Of a stretch of 64,000 nt of DNA, positions 54,527 through 63,489 are shown piece after piece. A model generated the notes under the pieces. The model was not told where the DNA came from. It saw only the letters and a program-made list of their open reading frames with translations, and did no database searches. Source of the stretch: JALZVT01 sp039029135. Lineage in GTDB: Bacteria; Pseudomonadota; Gammaproteobacteria; Pseudomonadales; Azotimanducaceae. Made by a program: the position numbers and the translations under genes. Each line of letters begins with the position of its first letter. Position 1 is the stretch's first letter. Where the stretch lies: contig JBCCGT010000023.1 in assembly GCA_039029135.1 (NCBI GenBank), forward strand, positions 21,876-85,875, in the 5' to 3' direction.

Positions 54527-56461
54527 CTATTCCGGGCGCACCCAGATGGGTGACGCCCACGCCATCTCCTGCACGGTAGCCGGCACCCCTTCCGGGGGTG
54601 GCAGATCCAGGCGCAGGGCGTCGTAGGTCGACCAGCGACACGTCGGTATCTGCGCGACACGCACGTAGTAGAACGCGGATTGTGCCGGGTCGTAGTCCGG
54701 GTCCCGCCACCAGGTCTTGAGCTCCGCGGCCCCCGCAGACTCAGCCCAACCGCAGTCGTTGAGGTCGACGCTGGCATCAAGCTCGCACCGGCCATCGGCG
54801 CCGCGGGCTCCGGCGCACGCGACATCGAAGACGCGCTCGGACAGCGAACCATCGGGATTCCTCCAGCCCTTGACCACCTGCGCCTTCGCCAGCGGCGCAT
54901 GGTCCTGATCCTTAAGCGCCCAGATGAAGAAGGCCGGTGCGTCTCCTTCCCGCGCCGGCAGCACGCCGCCCATGGGCACGCCATTGCTGTAGAGCTGGCG
55001 CAGGTCAGCATCGGTCGCGACCTCAGTCTCCGCCGCGCGGTAGTCTGCGAACACGCGCAGCCGCATCCGGGTACCGCTTGTCGCGTAGACCTCCCGGCGG
55101 CGCATGGCGTCGAAGAGCGACTCGCGCGTGTTCTCAACGGCCCACACCGCCGCCAGACCCCCGGGATTGCGCTGCAGCGACGGGCGATTGCCGCCGCGAC
55201 CGCCCGCCAGACGTCGCCGCGCGGGCGAGGTGTTGTAGCCGGCTGAACCGCGATAGTCCCACTCCTCGGTGTCGCCGGGATTGGCGTTGTGTGTATCCGT
55301 AGCGCCAATCAGCCCAAAGCGCAGCGGATTGATTCCCAGTTCGGCTTCGAGCGACAACCCGATCTTCAGTCCGTCGCGGATCATCGACGTCGGGTGAATA
55401 CACAGCGTCTCCTGCCCGGCCGCGCACGGCGGCAGGAACTGTTCGAAGCCGCACTCCTCATCGTTGGCGCCGAACGCGCTGGAACACTCGGAGTTGCCCT
55501 TGATCTGAAACATCTCGACGATCGGCTCCGAGCGCGCGCGTAGACGCCAGTCGGCGTCACCGTAGGGCACTCCGTCGATCGTCTCGCTCGCAAACGCAAG
55601 CCCCCAGCTCTTGTTCGGATTGTGGGGAATGGTCAGAAACTCGCAGTCGCCGGTGCAGGTCCGTTCCAGCTCGCGCCACAGGTCGATCTCGGACGCCGCG
55701 TCATAGGCCGACACGGCGCTGTCGGGCGTCGCCGCGGAGCGGAAGATGATGTTGCGATGATGCTTGCCTGTGTCCGCCAGGACCGGCGAATACTCGTAGC
55801 CCGCGAACGTGGTGAACCGACCGGGCTCGTAGTGTCGCTCGGCGGCCGCCCTGACGGCCTCCCACGTAGAGCGCGAGTTGCGCGCTGCCACCTCTGGGTC
55901 ATCGCCGTGCACGCTGAGATCACGAACCGGCGGCCGGCGCTCACCGGATCCGCGCAGCGCGAGAAAGAACGCGAGCGAGGGCTCGTCGAACGCGGTGCAG
56001 TATTTCCTCGCGATCTCGTTGATCGGCTCGACGCAGGCTTCGTGTAGCCCGAATCCCTCGGCATGGTCCGTCAGGGCAACGAAGTCGAGCGGCCGCGTGA
56101 GCCGCACGGTCTCACCCGTTATGAGGGCCGCCGGTTCGCCCTTGGCAATCCGGTAGGCCAGATCCGGATCAAGCCGGGTACCGAACAGATAGGCATCGAA
56201 CGACAGCTTGGTATGAACGTGCAGATCGCCGAAGTAGACATTGCGCGTCTCACTGGGCGGCGCCACCTCCCGCGGTTGCGCCGGCGGCTGAAAAAACGCC
56301 GCCTCATTTTGCGCATCGATCTCGGCGCGAAGCTCGGCCTCAGCCGCCGGGTCGGCAGGCCGCAGCGGCGCGTTGAGACGCGCGTCGACGCGCCAGTAGA
56401 TCACCGCGCCAACGGCGACCAGAGCCGACAGCGCAACCCCTACCCAAGCCTGCCAGCGCAT
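54527..56461 (-). CDS. DUF3604 protein (PHP-like fold), membrane-anchored or exported
   Basis: The 644-residue protein has an N-terminal hydrophobic segment (WVGVALSALVAVGAVIYW), then the DUF3604 signatures NVYFGDLHVHTKLSFDAYLFG and FVALTDHAEGFG with histidine/aspartate metal ligands of the PHP type, and FLTIPHNPNKSWG and GLIGATDTHNANPGDTEEWDY in the later part. This family is widespread in marine gammaproteobacteria; its reaction is unestablished. Start ATG 56461 has a GGGGGGAG site directly upstream. It is on the same strand as the TonB operon but beyond that operon's terminator. Confidence 0.88.
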   Translation of the reverse strand: MRWQAWVGVALSALVAVGAVIYWRVDARLNAPLRPADPAAEAELRAEIDAQNEAAFFQPPAQPREVAPPSETRNVYFGDLHVHTKLSFDAYLFGTRLDPDLAYRIAKGEPAALITGETVRLTRPLDFVALTDHAEGFGLHEACVEPINEIARKYCTAFDEPSLAFFLALRGSGERRPPVRDLSVHGDDPEVAARNSRSTWEAVRAAAERHYEPGRFTTFAGYEYSPVLADTGKHHRNIIFRSAATPDSAVSAYDAASEIDLWRELERTCTGDCEFLTIPHNPNKSWGLAFASETIDGVPYGDADWRLRARSEPIVEMFQIKGNSECSSAFGANDEECGFEQFLPPCAAGQETLCIHPTSMIRDGLKIGLSLEAELGINPLRFGLIGATDTHNANPGDTEEWDYRGSAGYNTSPARRRLAGGRGGNRPSLQRNPGGLAAVWAVENTRESLFDAMRRREVYATSGTRMRLRVFADYRAAETEVATDADLRQLYSNGVPMGGVLPAREGDAPAFFIWALKDQDHAPLAKAQVVKGWRNPDGSLSERVFDVACAGARGADGRCELDASVDLNDCGWAESAGAAELKTWWRDPDYDPAQSAFYYVRVAQIPTCRWSTYDALRLDLPPPEGVPATVQEMAWASPIWVRPE

Positions 56462-56623
56462 CTCTCCCCCCGGTCACCGCCACGCACCGGTCGAGCCTAG
56501 CACGGTGAAACGCGACAGCGGATACGCCCAGCGCGGAAATGGGTGGGAAACGGAAAACTCTCGGCCACAAAGTTTGCGCGGCCTCAGCGGCAGGGCAGAA
56601 AGCACCAACCGAAATCAGGAGAA

Positions 56624-56664
56624 GGCTCTGCGACCGAGTGGGGTTAAGACCCGGCCGCAGAGCC
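56624..56664 (-). terminator. Hairpin downstream of the TonB receptor operon
   Basis: Arms GGCTCTGCG (56624-56632) and CGCAGAGCC (56656-56664) pair perfectly, with an inner GGGT/ACCC stem. It lies 15 bases after the receptor stop codon on the minus strand. No T-run is present. Confidence 0.6.
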
Positions 56665-56678
56665 AGTCGCGCGTTTCG

Positions 56679-59066
56679 CTAACGCAAGTTAGCCCGCACG
56701 TTCAGACCGAAGAAGCGATCCGCCTCGCGAGGGATCTGATAGCGGAAGCCATCGCCGCTATAGGTCGTCGCAAAGCTCTCGTCCGCCAGGTTCTTACCGA
56801 TCAGGCTGACGCGAAACTGGTCATCGTTGAACGACAGCCCGACGCTTGCGTTCCAGATGCCGTAGTCGGGCAGCGTAGTGACGGGCGAGAACCCTCCAGT
56901 GTTGCCGGGCAACACCGTCTGCTGTTCGTCCGTATAGACGAAGGAAGTATTGATGAACGCTTCAGTGTCGCCACCGATCGACCAGGAATAGCGGCCGGCG
57001 ATCGAGTATTTGACGTCCGGCGCAAAGGGCACATCCAGCCCGGAGCGATCGGAACAGCCGGTGGGGGGAATGCCGGTGGTGGGATCGACCGGGCAATTGA
57101 ACTCGTCGATCTCAGCGTCGACCAGCGCCAGGCCACCAGAGATCGTCAGGTTGGTAATCGGCGTCCAGATCAAATCGAGCTCGATGCCCTGGGTCGACAC
57201 GTCCCCTGCGTTCGTCAGGCGCGTGATCGTCACGCCGGTCGAGTTGTCGAAGTTGTTGGCCTGGAAGTCCTCAATGTCCATCGAGAACAGCGTCACACCC
57301 AGAAACAGATTGGCGCCCGTGTATTTGTAGCCGATCTCGAAGCTGTCGTTCGTCTCCGCGCCAATGGGCAGGGTGTCGTTCGTCCCCATGTTATAGAACA
57401 CGTTGAACGCAGGGCCCTTGTACCCCTGGGAATAGCTACCGAACACGCTGTGGTGCTCACCAAAGGCGTAGTTGATCGCGATCTTGCCCGACAGATCGGT
57501 CTCGTCGGTGTCGCCACCGAAGTTGGAGTTGAACCCACCGGAGGCGGCCGAGAACTGGCTGTTAGGCTCCGCCGGTCGCACACCGACGCCCTGCCGGCCA
57601 AACTCGTCATTGTTGACACGGTTGTGGGCGAAGGTGACCTTGTCGTCCGTAAAGCGCAGTCCCACGATCACGCTCAACGCGTCGGTGAACGAATACTCCG
57701 CCTGTCCGAACAGCGCCCAGTTTTCAAACTCTGTGCTCATGAAGCCGGTCGCGGAGACGATGTCATTGGCGTTGCAGGTCAGGCCGGGATTTGCATCCAG
57801 AATCGGTTGGTTTTGGCCACCGTTGTTCTGGCAGCTCGCATCGCGTGTGAAGTCTCGCTCAGAGTCGATATCGAAGTAGAAGAATCCGGCCTGCCAGAAC
57901 AGCTGCCGATCGGCGGGCGAAGAGATACGAATCTCCTGTGAAAACTGCTCCCACTGCTGATTGCCGACATCGTGCAGCTGAAAGGGCACGCCGAATACCG
58001 GCAGCGTCGAGGTGCCGCCGATGGAGGTGAAGTCGCCTTCGCGAATCTCGGTGTTGTCCCAGGATCGCTGTGCGGTGATGGACGTCAGCGTGTACTCGCC
58101 GAAGTCCTTGGTGAGCTGCACCGAGAACGAGCGACTCTCGTCGAGCGTTCGCGTCGTCAGATCGTGATCCACCCGGCGCTGGTTGAGATCGATGTCGGCC
58201 GAATCGCCGACCACGCCGTTGCTGTCCGGCGCGGCCTCGCTGAGCGGGTTACGCCCGCTGGGAAGGCCCTCGAGATCCGCACAGCAGTCGTCGTCGGCGT
58301 CGTACAGCTCCGCGATGATCAGTACTTCGAGGTCGTCTGCAAGGTCGTATTCGAGCATGCCTCTGAAGCCGTGGCGGTCATAGCCGTTTACTTCGCGGTT
58401 GTCGAACGTGTTGCTGATGTAGCCGTCAAACTCGCTGCGAAACGCGGTCAGGCTGCCGCGCGCGCGCTCGCCGAGCCGGCCGGACACCTTGGCCTTCAGC
58501 CTGTACTCGTTATCCTGAAAAAACGATCCGTCGACATAGGCGTCAAATTCATCGGTGGGACGCTGGGTCGTGATGTTCAGCAAGCCAGCGGAAGCGTTCT
58601 TACCGAACAGCGTTCCTTGCGGACCGCGCAGCACTTCGATGCGCTCAAGGTCGTACAGATCGCCGAACGCTTGGCCGGAACGACCGAGCACGACGCCGTC
58701 GACGACGGTCGACACGCTGGGCTCGGCCGCGATCGAGAACGATATCGTGCCGATGCCGCGCACGGTCAGCGCCGAGTTACGGGTCGTGTTGCCCTTGCGG
58801 AAGCTCACCGACGGTACGAGCGACTGCAGCTCTTCAATGCCGTTGGCAAACGCGGCGTCTATCGTCTCGGCCGGCAGCACGCTGACCGCGATGGGTACTT
58901 CCTGCAGCGTTTGCTCGCGCTTCTGAGCCGTAACGACAATCTCTTCCATCGACTCGGCCGCGGCTAGCGGACCCGCAAGCACCATCAACAGCGCAACCGC
59001 TGCGGCTTGCCCGACGCCGGCGCCCGGCGAGCTGCCACGTCCTGCGCGAAGTGACTGATATGTCAT
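56679..59066 (-). CDS. TonB-dependent outer-membrane receptor
   Basis: The precursor has 795 residues. A signal peptide (about residues 1-38) is followed by a TonB-box-like EEIVVTAQKREQTLQEVPIA, the plug domain (TVRGIGT, LRGPQGTLFGKNASAGLLN) and a 22-strand barrel ending FFGLNVRANLR with a terminal aromatic/hydrophobic strand. It should import a large or scarce nutrient using TonB energy. Start ATG 59066 has GAGGGGG upstream; the upstream in-frame ATG at 59099 lacks that support. It is the fourth gene of a leftward operon, 29 bases after the SsuD-like gene, so the ligand is probably the substrate of that pathway. Confidence 0.92.
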   Translation of the reverse strand: MTYQSLRAGRGSSPGAGVGQAAAVALLMVLAGPLAAAESMEEIVVTAQKREQTLQEVPIAVSVLPAETIDAAFANGIEELQSLVPSVSFRKGNTTRNSALTVRGIGTISFSIAAEPSVSTVVDGVVLGRSGQAFGDLYDLERIEVLRGPQGTLFGKNASAGLLNITTQRPTDEFDAYVDGSFFQDNEYRLKAKVSGRLGERARGSLTAFRSEFDGYISNTFDNREVNGYDRHGFRGMLEYDLADDLEVLIIAELYDADDDCCADLEGLPSGRNPLSEAAPDSNGVVGDSADIDLNQRRVDHDLTTRTLDESRSFSVQLTKDFGEYTLTSITAQRSWDNTEIREGDFTSIGGTSTLPVFGVPFQLHDVGNQQWEQFSQEIRISSPADRQLFWQAGFFYFDIDSERDFTRDASCQNNGGQNQPILDANPGLTCNANDIVSATGFMSTEFENWALFGQAEYSFTDALSVIVGLRFTDDKVTFAHNRVNNDEFGRQGVGVRPAEPNSQFSAASGGFNSNFGGDTDETDLSGKIAINYAFGEHHSVFGSYSQGYKGPAFNVFYNMGTNDTLPIGAETNDSFEIGYKYTGANLFLGVTLFSMDIEDFQANNFDNSTGVTITRLTNAGDVSTQGIELDLIWTPITNLTISGGLALVDAEIDEFNCPVDPTTGIPPTGCSDRSGLDVPFAPDVKYSIAGRYSWSIGGDTEAFINTSFVYTDEQQTVLPGNTGGFSPVTTLPDYGIWNASVGLSFNDDQFRVSLIGKNLADESFATTYSGDGFRYQIPREADRFFGLNVRANLR

Positions 59067-59095
59067 CGTATCCCCCTCTCGTTTTCGGACACTCT

Positions 59096-60163
59096 TCATG
59101 CAGCGACATCACTCAGCGGTGAGTGATCAAGCTGCGGTAATACATACTTTGCGAACAGATCGCACTCTTCAAGATGCGGATACCCAGAGAGGATGAACGC
59201 CTCTATGCCGAGCTTCTGATAGGCCCCGATTTTAGCGACGACCTGATCGGGGTCGCCCACGATGGCCGCGCCGCAGCCGCTGCGGGCGCGACCGATGCCG
59301 GTCCACAGGTGGTCTTCCGCAAATCCATCGCTGCCCGCGTCAGCGCGCAGTTGAGCCTGTCGATTGACGCCGACCGAGGCGCTATCGAGCGAACGATTGC
59401 GGATCGCATCGCCCTCATCGGCGTCGAGATACCTCAGCAGATCGTTAGCTGCGTCGACGGCCTCACCCTCGGTTTCGCGCACAACCACGTGGGCGCGATA
59501 GCCAAAGCGCAGCTCTCGTTGGTGCGACTCCGCGCGCCGCCGCATGTCGGCAAGCAGGCTCTCGACGGCTGGCAGAGTGTCCGGCCACATCAAAAAGACG
59601 TCGGCGCACTCCGCCGCGACCTCGCGCGCCGGCTCTGACATGCCGCCGAAATAGAACGGCGGACACTTGCCGCTCACGGTGCGGATACCCGGTGGATCGA
59701 GCTGCAGCCTGAGGTGCTCACCCGCAAAGTCGACCGGCTCGCCGTTGAGCAGTGTGCGCAGCACCTGCATGTTCTCGCGGGTGCGTTGATAGCGCGGACC
59801 GGATTCGAGCTTCTCACCGGGTATGTCGGAAGAGATGATGTTGATCGTCAGTCGGCCATCGAGCATCTGGTCCAGGGTCGCAAGCTGCCGTGCGAGCTGC
59901 GGCACCCACAGCTCGCCGCAGCGCACCGCAACCAACAGGCGCATGCGCTCGATCAGCGCGGCAACGCCGCCCGCGAAGCTAACGGAATCGATGCCAAGCG
60001 CGTAGCCCGACGGCAAAAGTATGTTGTCGTAGCCGTTTTGTTCCGCCTTCAACACGATATCGCGGCAGTGCGACCAGCACGACTTGAGGGCAGGGTCGTG
60101 GACGCCCAGGTAGCGATAATCGTCGTCGCACAGCGCTGAAAACCAGCTAACTTCAATGCTCAC
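59096..60163 (-). CDS. SsuD-like FMNH2-dependent monooxygenase (luciferase-like, LLM)
   Basis: The protein has 355 residues. Family features are visible: VSIEVSWFSALCDDD start, LLPSGYALGIDSVSFAGG, LLVAVRCGELWVPQLARQLA, DQMLDGRLTINII, and the C-terminal HLWTGIGRARSGCG and AIVGDPDQVVAKIGAYQKLG with AFILSGYPHLEECDLFAKYV, all like alkanesulfonate monooxygenase SsuD. Such enzymes cleave C-S bonds of sulfonates with O2 and reduced flavin, giving an aldehyde and sulfite. The GTG start at 60163 overlaps the upstream aldo/keto reductase stop by four bases (GTGA). A flavin reductase is not in the window. In context a sugar sulfonate substrate is plausible. The longer in-frame extension upstream is not used. 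Confidence 0.9.
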   Translation of the reverse strand: MSIEVSWFSALCDDDYRYLGVHDPALKSCWSHCRDIVLKAEQNGYDNILLPSGYALGIDSVSFAGGVAALIERMRLLVAVRCGELWVPQLARQLATLDQMLDGRLTINIISSDIPGEKLESGPRYQRTRENMQVLRTLLNGEPVDFAGEHLRLQLDPPGIRTVSGKCPPFYFGGMSEPAREVAAECADVFLMWPDTLPAVESLLADMRRRAESHQRELRFGYRAHVVVRETEGEAVDAANDLLRYLDADEGDAIRNRSLDSASVGVNRQAQLRADAGSDGFAEDHLWTGIGRARSGCGAAIVGDPDQVVAKIGAYQKLGIEAFILSGYPHLEECDLFAKYVLPQLDHSPLSDVAA

Positions 60164-61056
60164 GGTAGTGGCTCCCCTAGTGAGGCCTGGATGATGGTGT
60201 ACACGTCCGCGGCGTCGAGGTGCACCTCGACCGCGGCAGACGATTCGGCAAGGCGCGGCACGCTGGTCGTGCCAATGAGCGTGATCGGATGGGTCGGATG
60301 CGCGAGCGTGAAAGCGAGTGCGAGCGTCGTGCGGCTCACGCCTTCCCGTTCGGCGAGCCCGTCGATGACCTCGAGCAGAGCAGGCGCAATGCCCTCCCCG
60401 GTGGCGAGTCTGCCGCCGGCCAGCGGACTCCAGACGAGCACCGACTGGCCCCGCTCGAGACACTGATCGAACGTGCCGTCGAACAGCGGATCCAGATGCG
60501 CCGCAGAGTATTCCGGCTGCTGCGAAACGATAGGAAAATCAAGATAGCTCTGCAGGGCCGCGACCTGAGATGGCCGGTGGTTGGAAACGCCAACTTCCTG
60601 AATCTTGCCTTGCTCGCGCAGCGCCGTAAGCTGTGCCGCCACCTGCTCGGGGTGAGCGAGTAAATCGGGACGATGTACCTGATACAGATCAATGCAATCG
60701 ACCCGCAGACGCGATAGCGACGCTTCGCAGGCAGCGATCAGGTTGCGCGAGTCGTAGGGCACGCCCGGAATGATGCCCCCCTTGCTCGCGAGCACGATCT
60801 CATCGCGCAGAGAGGGCAATTGCTCGAACACGGCGCCCAGCAGCGACTCGGACTCACCGAAGGCGGTCCCGCCCCAGTCCAGGCCATATACGTCAGCCGT
60901 GTCAAATAGTGTGATGCCCGCATCGATCGCAACCTCGAGGCGCTCGATGGCCGCTGCGGGCGACATCGCAACCAGACGCCAGCAGCCATACCCCAGGGGG
61001 CTCGCCTGCAGCGTCTGTCCAAGGGGCCGCGGCGATCCGCTAATCAATCCACTCAT
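60160..61056 (-). CDS. Aldo/keto reductase (YdhF-like branch)
   Basis: The protein has 298 residues. The catalytic tetrad is visible: Asp and Tyr in LFDTADVYG, Lys in VLASKGG and His in YQVHRPD; the (beta/alpha)8 barrel continues with GKIQEVGVSNHRPSQV and VLVWSPLAGGRL. It should reduce a sugar aldehyde or ketone with NADPH. Its start ATG overlaps the preceding Gfo/Idh stop (ATGA) and its stop overlaps the monooxygenase start (GTGA), so all three enzymes are coupled. The branch is the one to which, as far as I recall, the 6-dehydroglucose reductase SmoB belongs. Confidence 0.9.
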   Translation of the reverse strand: MSGLISGSPRPLGQTLQASPLGYGCWRLVAMSPAAAIERLEVAIDAGITLFDTADVYGLDWGGTAFGESESLLGAVFEQLPSLRDEIVLASKGGIIPGVPYDSRNLIAACEASLSRLRVDCIDLYQVHRPDLLAHPEQVAAQLTALREQGKIQEVGVSNHRPSQVAALQSYLDFPIVSQQPEYSAAHLDPLFDGTFDQCLERGQSVLVWSPLAGGRLATGEGIAPALLEVIDGLAEREGVSRTTLALAFTLAHPTHPITLIGTTSVPRLAESSAAVEVHLDAADVYTIIQASLGEPLP

Positions 61057-62315
61057 CCAGCTTCTCCAGCCGCGGCCGCGTCGTTGTAGAGCAATGTGGC
61101 CTCAAAGTCTGCGGGCAGGCAGTCATCGACGGCCACCGGTCCACCCGTTTCGATCGACCGCTGCGCAGCGGCGCCGACAACGACCGACCAGAACCCGTCT
61201 GCCAGCGTGGGCCCGGTGTTCGATCCATCGAGCAGGTCATCGACGAAGTCAACGTGCTCGAAGAACGTCGATCCGCGGTGTCCCGCCTTCTCTATGTACT
61301 TCGGATAGTGCGGCTGCGTTCTGCGCGAGACGCCCTGTTCCCCGCGCCAGATCTCCAGGGCGTTTTCGAGACCACCGCCCAGCGACGCACTTTCTTCGGC
61401 ACGCAGCCGGCCCTGCTCGCCGTTGACGATGAGCTGCTCAGTTTCCCCGGGCGCAAACATGCACAGCTGGAAGGAGGCGACGGTGTGATTGTCGTAATCG
61501 ACAATGACACTCGCGTGGTCCAGGCCATCCGCCCGGCGGCCGTGATAGTCGAAGTGCGAGAAGTTGACGGCGTGATGACCGCTGGCGTAGACGCGCTGGG
61601 GGCGCCCGCCCGCAAACAGATTCATCAGATCGAAGTAGTGACAGCACTTCTCGATCAGCGTACCGCCGGTGAACTCATTGAACTTGTTCCACTGCCCGAC
61701 CTTGTCCAGAAACGGAAAGCGGTGTTCTAGCAGATTGATCGCATGCACCCGGCCGATGCTGCCCCGCTCGAGCACCTCGTGGATGGCCTCGGCGTAGATC
61801 GCCTTATAGCGATATTGCAGCCCGATACGGACCAGCTTCGGGTGACGTGCCGCGAGCTGGCAGACCTGCCAAGCATCGTCGACGGTCGTCGCGATCGGCT
61901 TCTCGAGGAATAGCGCCTTGTCGGCAGCGGCAAGTTCCCGCAGCAGACTCAGATGGGTGAAGTTTGGGGTGCAGACGAACACCGCATCGAGGCGCTCGTC
62001 TGCGCACAGCGCCTCGATATCGGGGTAGACCGTCGCCGGCTGGTCCTGACCGTAGCGGGCAATCTCTCGCTGCGCGCCGGCAACGCTGTCGGGCGACGGG
62101 TCCAGCACACCGGCAATCGCCGCCCGACCTTCCAGCAGCGTATTGCGGATGTGCTCGGTGCCCATGATCCCGCAGCCGACGATCGCGAAGTTGAGCGCCG
62201 GGCGCGGCGCGCGTGAGATGAAGCGGTCTTCCTCCGCCAGATAGCTCAGCGCCGGACTGCGCGCGAACAGGCGCGCATCTTGAACGAGTCCGGAAGGGCG
62301 AGGCGGTTTTGACAT
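61053..62315 (-). CDS. Gfo/Idh/MocA-family oxidoreductase
   Basis: The protein has about 420 residues. The NAD(P) loop is NFAIVGCGIMGTEHIRNTLL; LEKPIATT holds the conserved EKP; GGTLIEKCCHYFDLMNLFAGG carries the His of the second conserved block. Such enzymes oxidise sugars or polyols, and some (GH109-, GH179- and GH188-like) are NAD-dependent glycosidases working by transient oxidation. The N-terminal ~45 residues before the Rossmann loop are longer than usual. Start ATG 62315 (MSKPPRPSG) is preferred to a TTG at 62366. It is the first gene of the operon and diverges from the LysR regulator. Confidence 0.88.
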   Translation of the reverse strand: MSKPPRPSGLVQDARLFARSPALSYLAEEDRFISRAPRPALNFAIVGCGIMGTEHIRNTLLEGRAAIAGVLDPSPDSVAGAQREIARYGQDQPATVYPDIEALCADERLDAVFVCTPNFTHLSLLRELAAADKALFLEKPIATTVDDAWQVCQLAARHPKLVRIGLQYRYKAIYAEAIHEVLERGSIGRVHAINLLEHRFPFLDKVGQWNKFNEFTGGTLIEKCCHYFDLMNLFAGGRPQRVYASGHHAVNFSHFDYHGRRADGLDHASVIVDYDNHTVASFQLCMFAPGETEQLIVNGEQGRLRAEESASLGGGLENALEIWRGEQGVSRRTQPHYPKYIEKAGHRGSTFFEHVDFVDDLLDGSNTGPTLADGFWSVVVGAAAQRSIETGGPVAVDDCLPADFEATLLYNDAAAAGEAG

Positions 62316-62417
62316 GGCTTCCCGGTCGTTCGGTCGAAAACGGGCAGATTGTTTATAATATTGCAATTAAAGCGGCTTTTTATCGCGCTTTGAGAATGAA
62401 TCTCGGAACCGGATTCA
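62316..62417. promoter_or_regulatory. Divergent promoter between catabolic operon and LysR regulator
   Basis: This 102-base AT-rich region holds TATAAT at 62354-62359 on the plus strand (towards the LysR gene) and the palindrome ATTGCAAT at 62360-62367, which also offers TATTAT on the minus strand. LysR-type regulators usually bind such divergent regions; the palindrome is a candidate half-site, not proven. Confidence 0.5.
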
Positions 62418-63326
62418 ATGGCAAAACCACCCGATCCCCAGCAGTTGCAGCAGTTCCTGGCGCTGCTGCAAAACCGCAGCTTTCGCCTGACCGCAGAGCA
62501 GCTCGGCCTGTCTCAGAGCGCACTGACCAAGAGCGTGCAACGGCTCGAAAAACAGATCGGCTGCCGGCTGTTCGACCGTACGACCCGCACCGTAACGCCA
62601 ACCAACGCCGCCATGGCGCTGCGCGGTAAAGCCGAAGATGCGCTGCGCGAGCTGTCCGCGTTCAGCGCAGAGGCCGACATCATCGCGGGCACCGGCGCGG
62701 CAACGCTGCGCGTCGGTGCGATCGCGCTGGCATTGGACAGCGTAGTGGTACCCGCGCTAACGCGCCTGGCGAGCAGCCACTCCGAGCTGCAGGTGGAACT
62801 CGCGGTGGGCAGTACCGACGTCTACGAGGATCTGGCGACCGGCCACTGCGATGTGGTCGTCGGCGATCAGGCGAACTTTGAGCTATCGCCCTACGCGCCC
62901 TCGCTGCGGATGCAGCCACTCACGGATGAGCCTCTGGTCGCGCTGTTTCGCAGTCATCACCCGGCCGCGGCAGGACCGAGCACGCAGGTACTGCTCGAAT
63001 ACCCCTGGGCGATTCCGAGCCGCTACTTCGCAGAGAACGTATCGCTGCAGGCGCTCGCGAATCAGGTGCAGCTGGGCCAGTTCCCGCAATACAAGATGAC
63101 GAGCCTCAGCGCCTGTATTTCCCTCGCCGCACGCAGCGACGTCGTCGCCCTGGCGCCGCTTTCGGTCGCTCAAGAATTACAGAGTGACGGCTTCGATCAC
63201 CACCCGCTAGCGGAGGCGTTGAAGGTGCCCTTGGCGCTGTTCACGCTGGCGCGGGTCAGCCCGGATTCGAGCATCAGGGCGTTTCTAAGTGCTGCGCAAA
63301 ACGCGGTCACACCTTCGGTCACATAA
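62418..63326 (+). CDS. LysR-type transcriptional regulator
   Basis: The protein has 302 residues, the standard length. The N-terminal helix-turn-helix is QQFLALLQNRSFRLTAEQ to LGLSQSALTKSVQRLEKQIG, then LFDRTTRTVTPTNAAMAL, followed by a periplasmic-binding-like effector domain (ATLRVGAIALALDSVVVPAL). It is divergent from the Gfo/Idh operon, the normal arrangement for a regulator that activates it when a pathway intermediate binds. The ligand is unknown. A bidirectional-type hairpin follows. Confidence 0.92.
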   Translation: MAKPPDPQQLQQFLALLQNRSFRLTAEQLGLSQSALTKSVQRLEKQIGCRLFDRTTRTVTPTNAAMALRGKAEDALRELSAFSAEADIIAGTGAATLRVGAIALALDSVVVPALTRLASSHSELQVELAVGSTDVYEDLATGHCDVVVGDQANFELSPYAPSLRMQPLTDEPLVALFRSHHPAAAGPSTQVLLEYPWAIPSRYFAENVSLQALANQVQLGQFPQYKMTSLSACISLAARSDVVALAPLSVAQELQSDGFDHHPLAEALKVPLALFTLARVSPDSSIRAFLSAAQNAVTPSVT

Positions 63327-63328
63327 AG

Positions 63329-63363
63329 AAAAACCCCTGAAGGCTCGCGCCCGCAGGGGTTTC
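63329..63363 (-). terminator. Intrinsic terminator of the rRNA operon, shared with LysR gene
   Basis: Arms AAACCCCTG (63331-63339) and CAGGGGTTT (63354-63362) pair perfectly around 14 bases. On the minus strand the stem is followed by TTTTTC, a good intrinsic terminator 7 bases past the 5S 3' end. It also ends the convergent LysR gene. Confidence 0.85.
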
Positions 63364-63370
63364 GAATAAA

Positions 63371-63489
63371 TGCCTGGCGATGACCTACTCTCACATGGGG
63401 AGACCCCACACTACCATCGGCGCATAGTCGTTTCACTTCTGAGTTCGGTATGGGATCAGGTGGTTCCAACTCGCTATTGTCGCCAGACA
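63371..63489 (-). rRNA. rrf: 5S ribosomal RNA
   Basis: On the minus strand the sequence reads TGTCTGGCGACAATAGCGAG at its 5' end, contains ACCGAACTCAGAAGTGAAAC and GATGGTAGTGTGGGGTCTCC, and ends in CGCCAGGCA; the terminal stem pairs as expected. Length is about 119 nt. The central parts match the enterobacterial 5S almost base for base, which supports a gammaproteobacterial origin. Confidence 0.96.

Noticed and set aside
56505..57941. 478-codon frame antisense to the TonB receptor
   Set aside because: It shows no domain and mirrors a well-supported receptor gene on the other strand.
60164..60463. N-terminal extension of the SsuD-like protein
   Set aside because: It lies inside the aldo/keto reductase gene and is Arg/His-rich; GTG 60163 starts exactly at the conserved family N-terminus.
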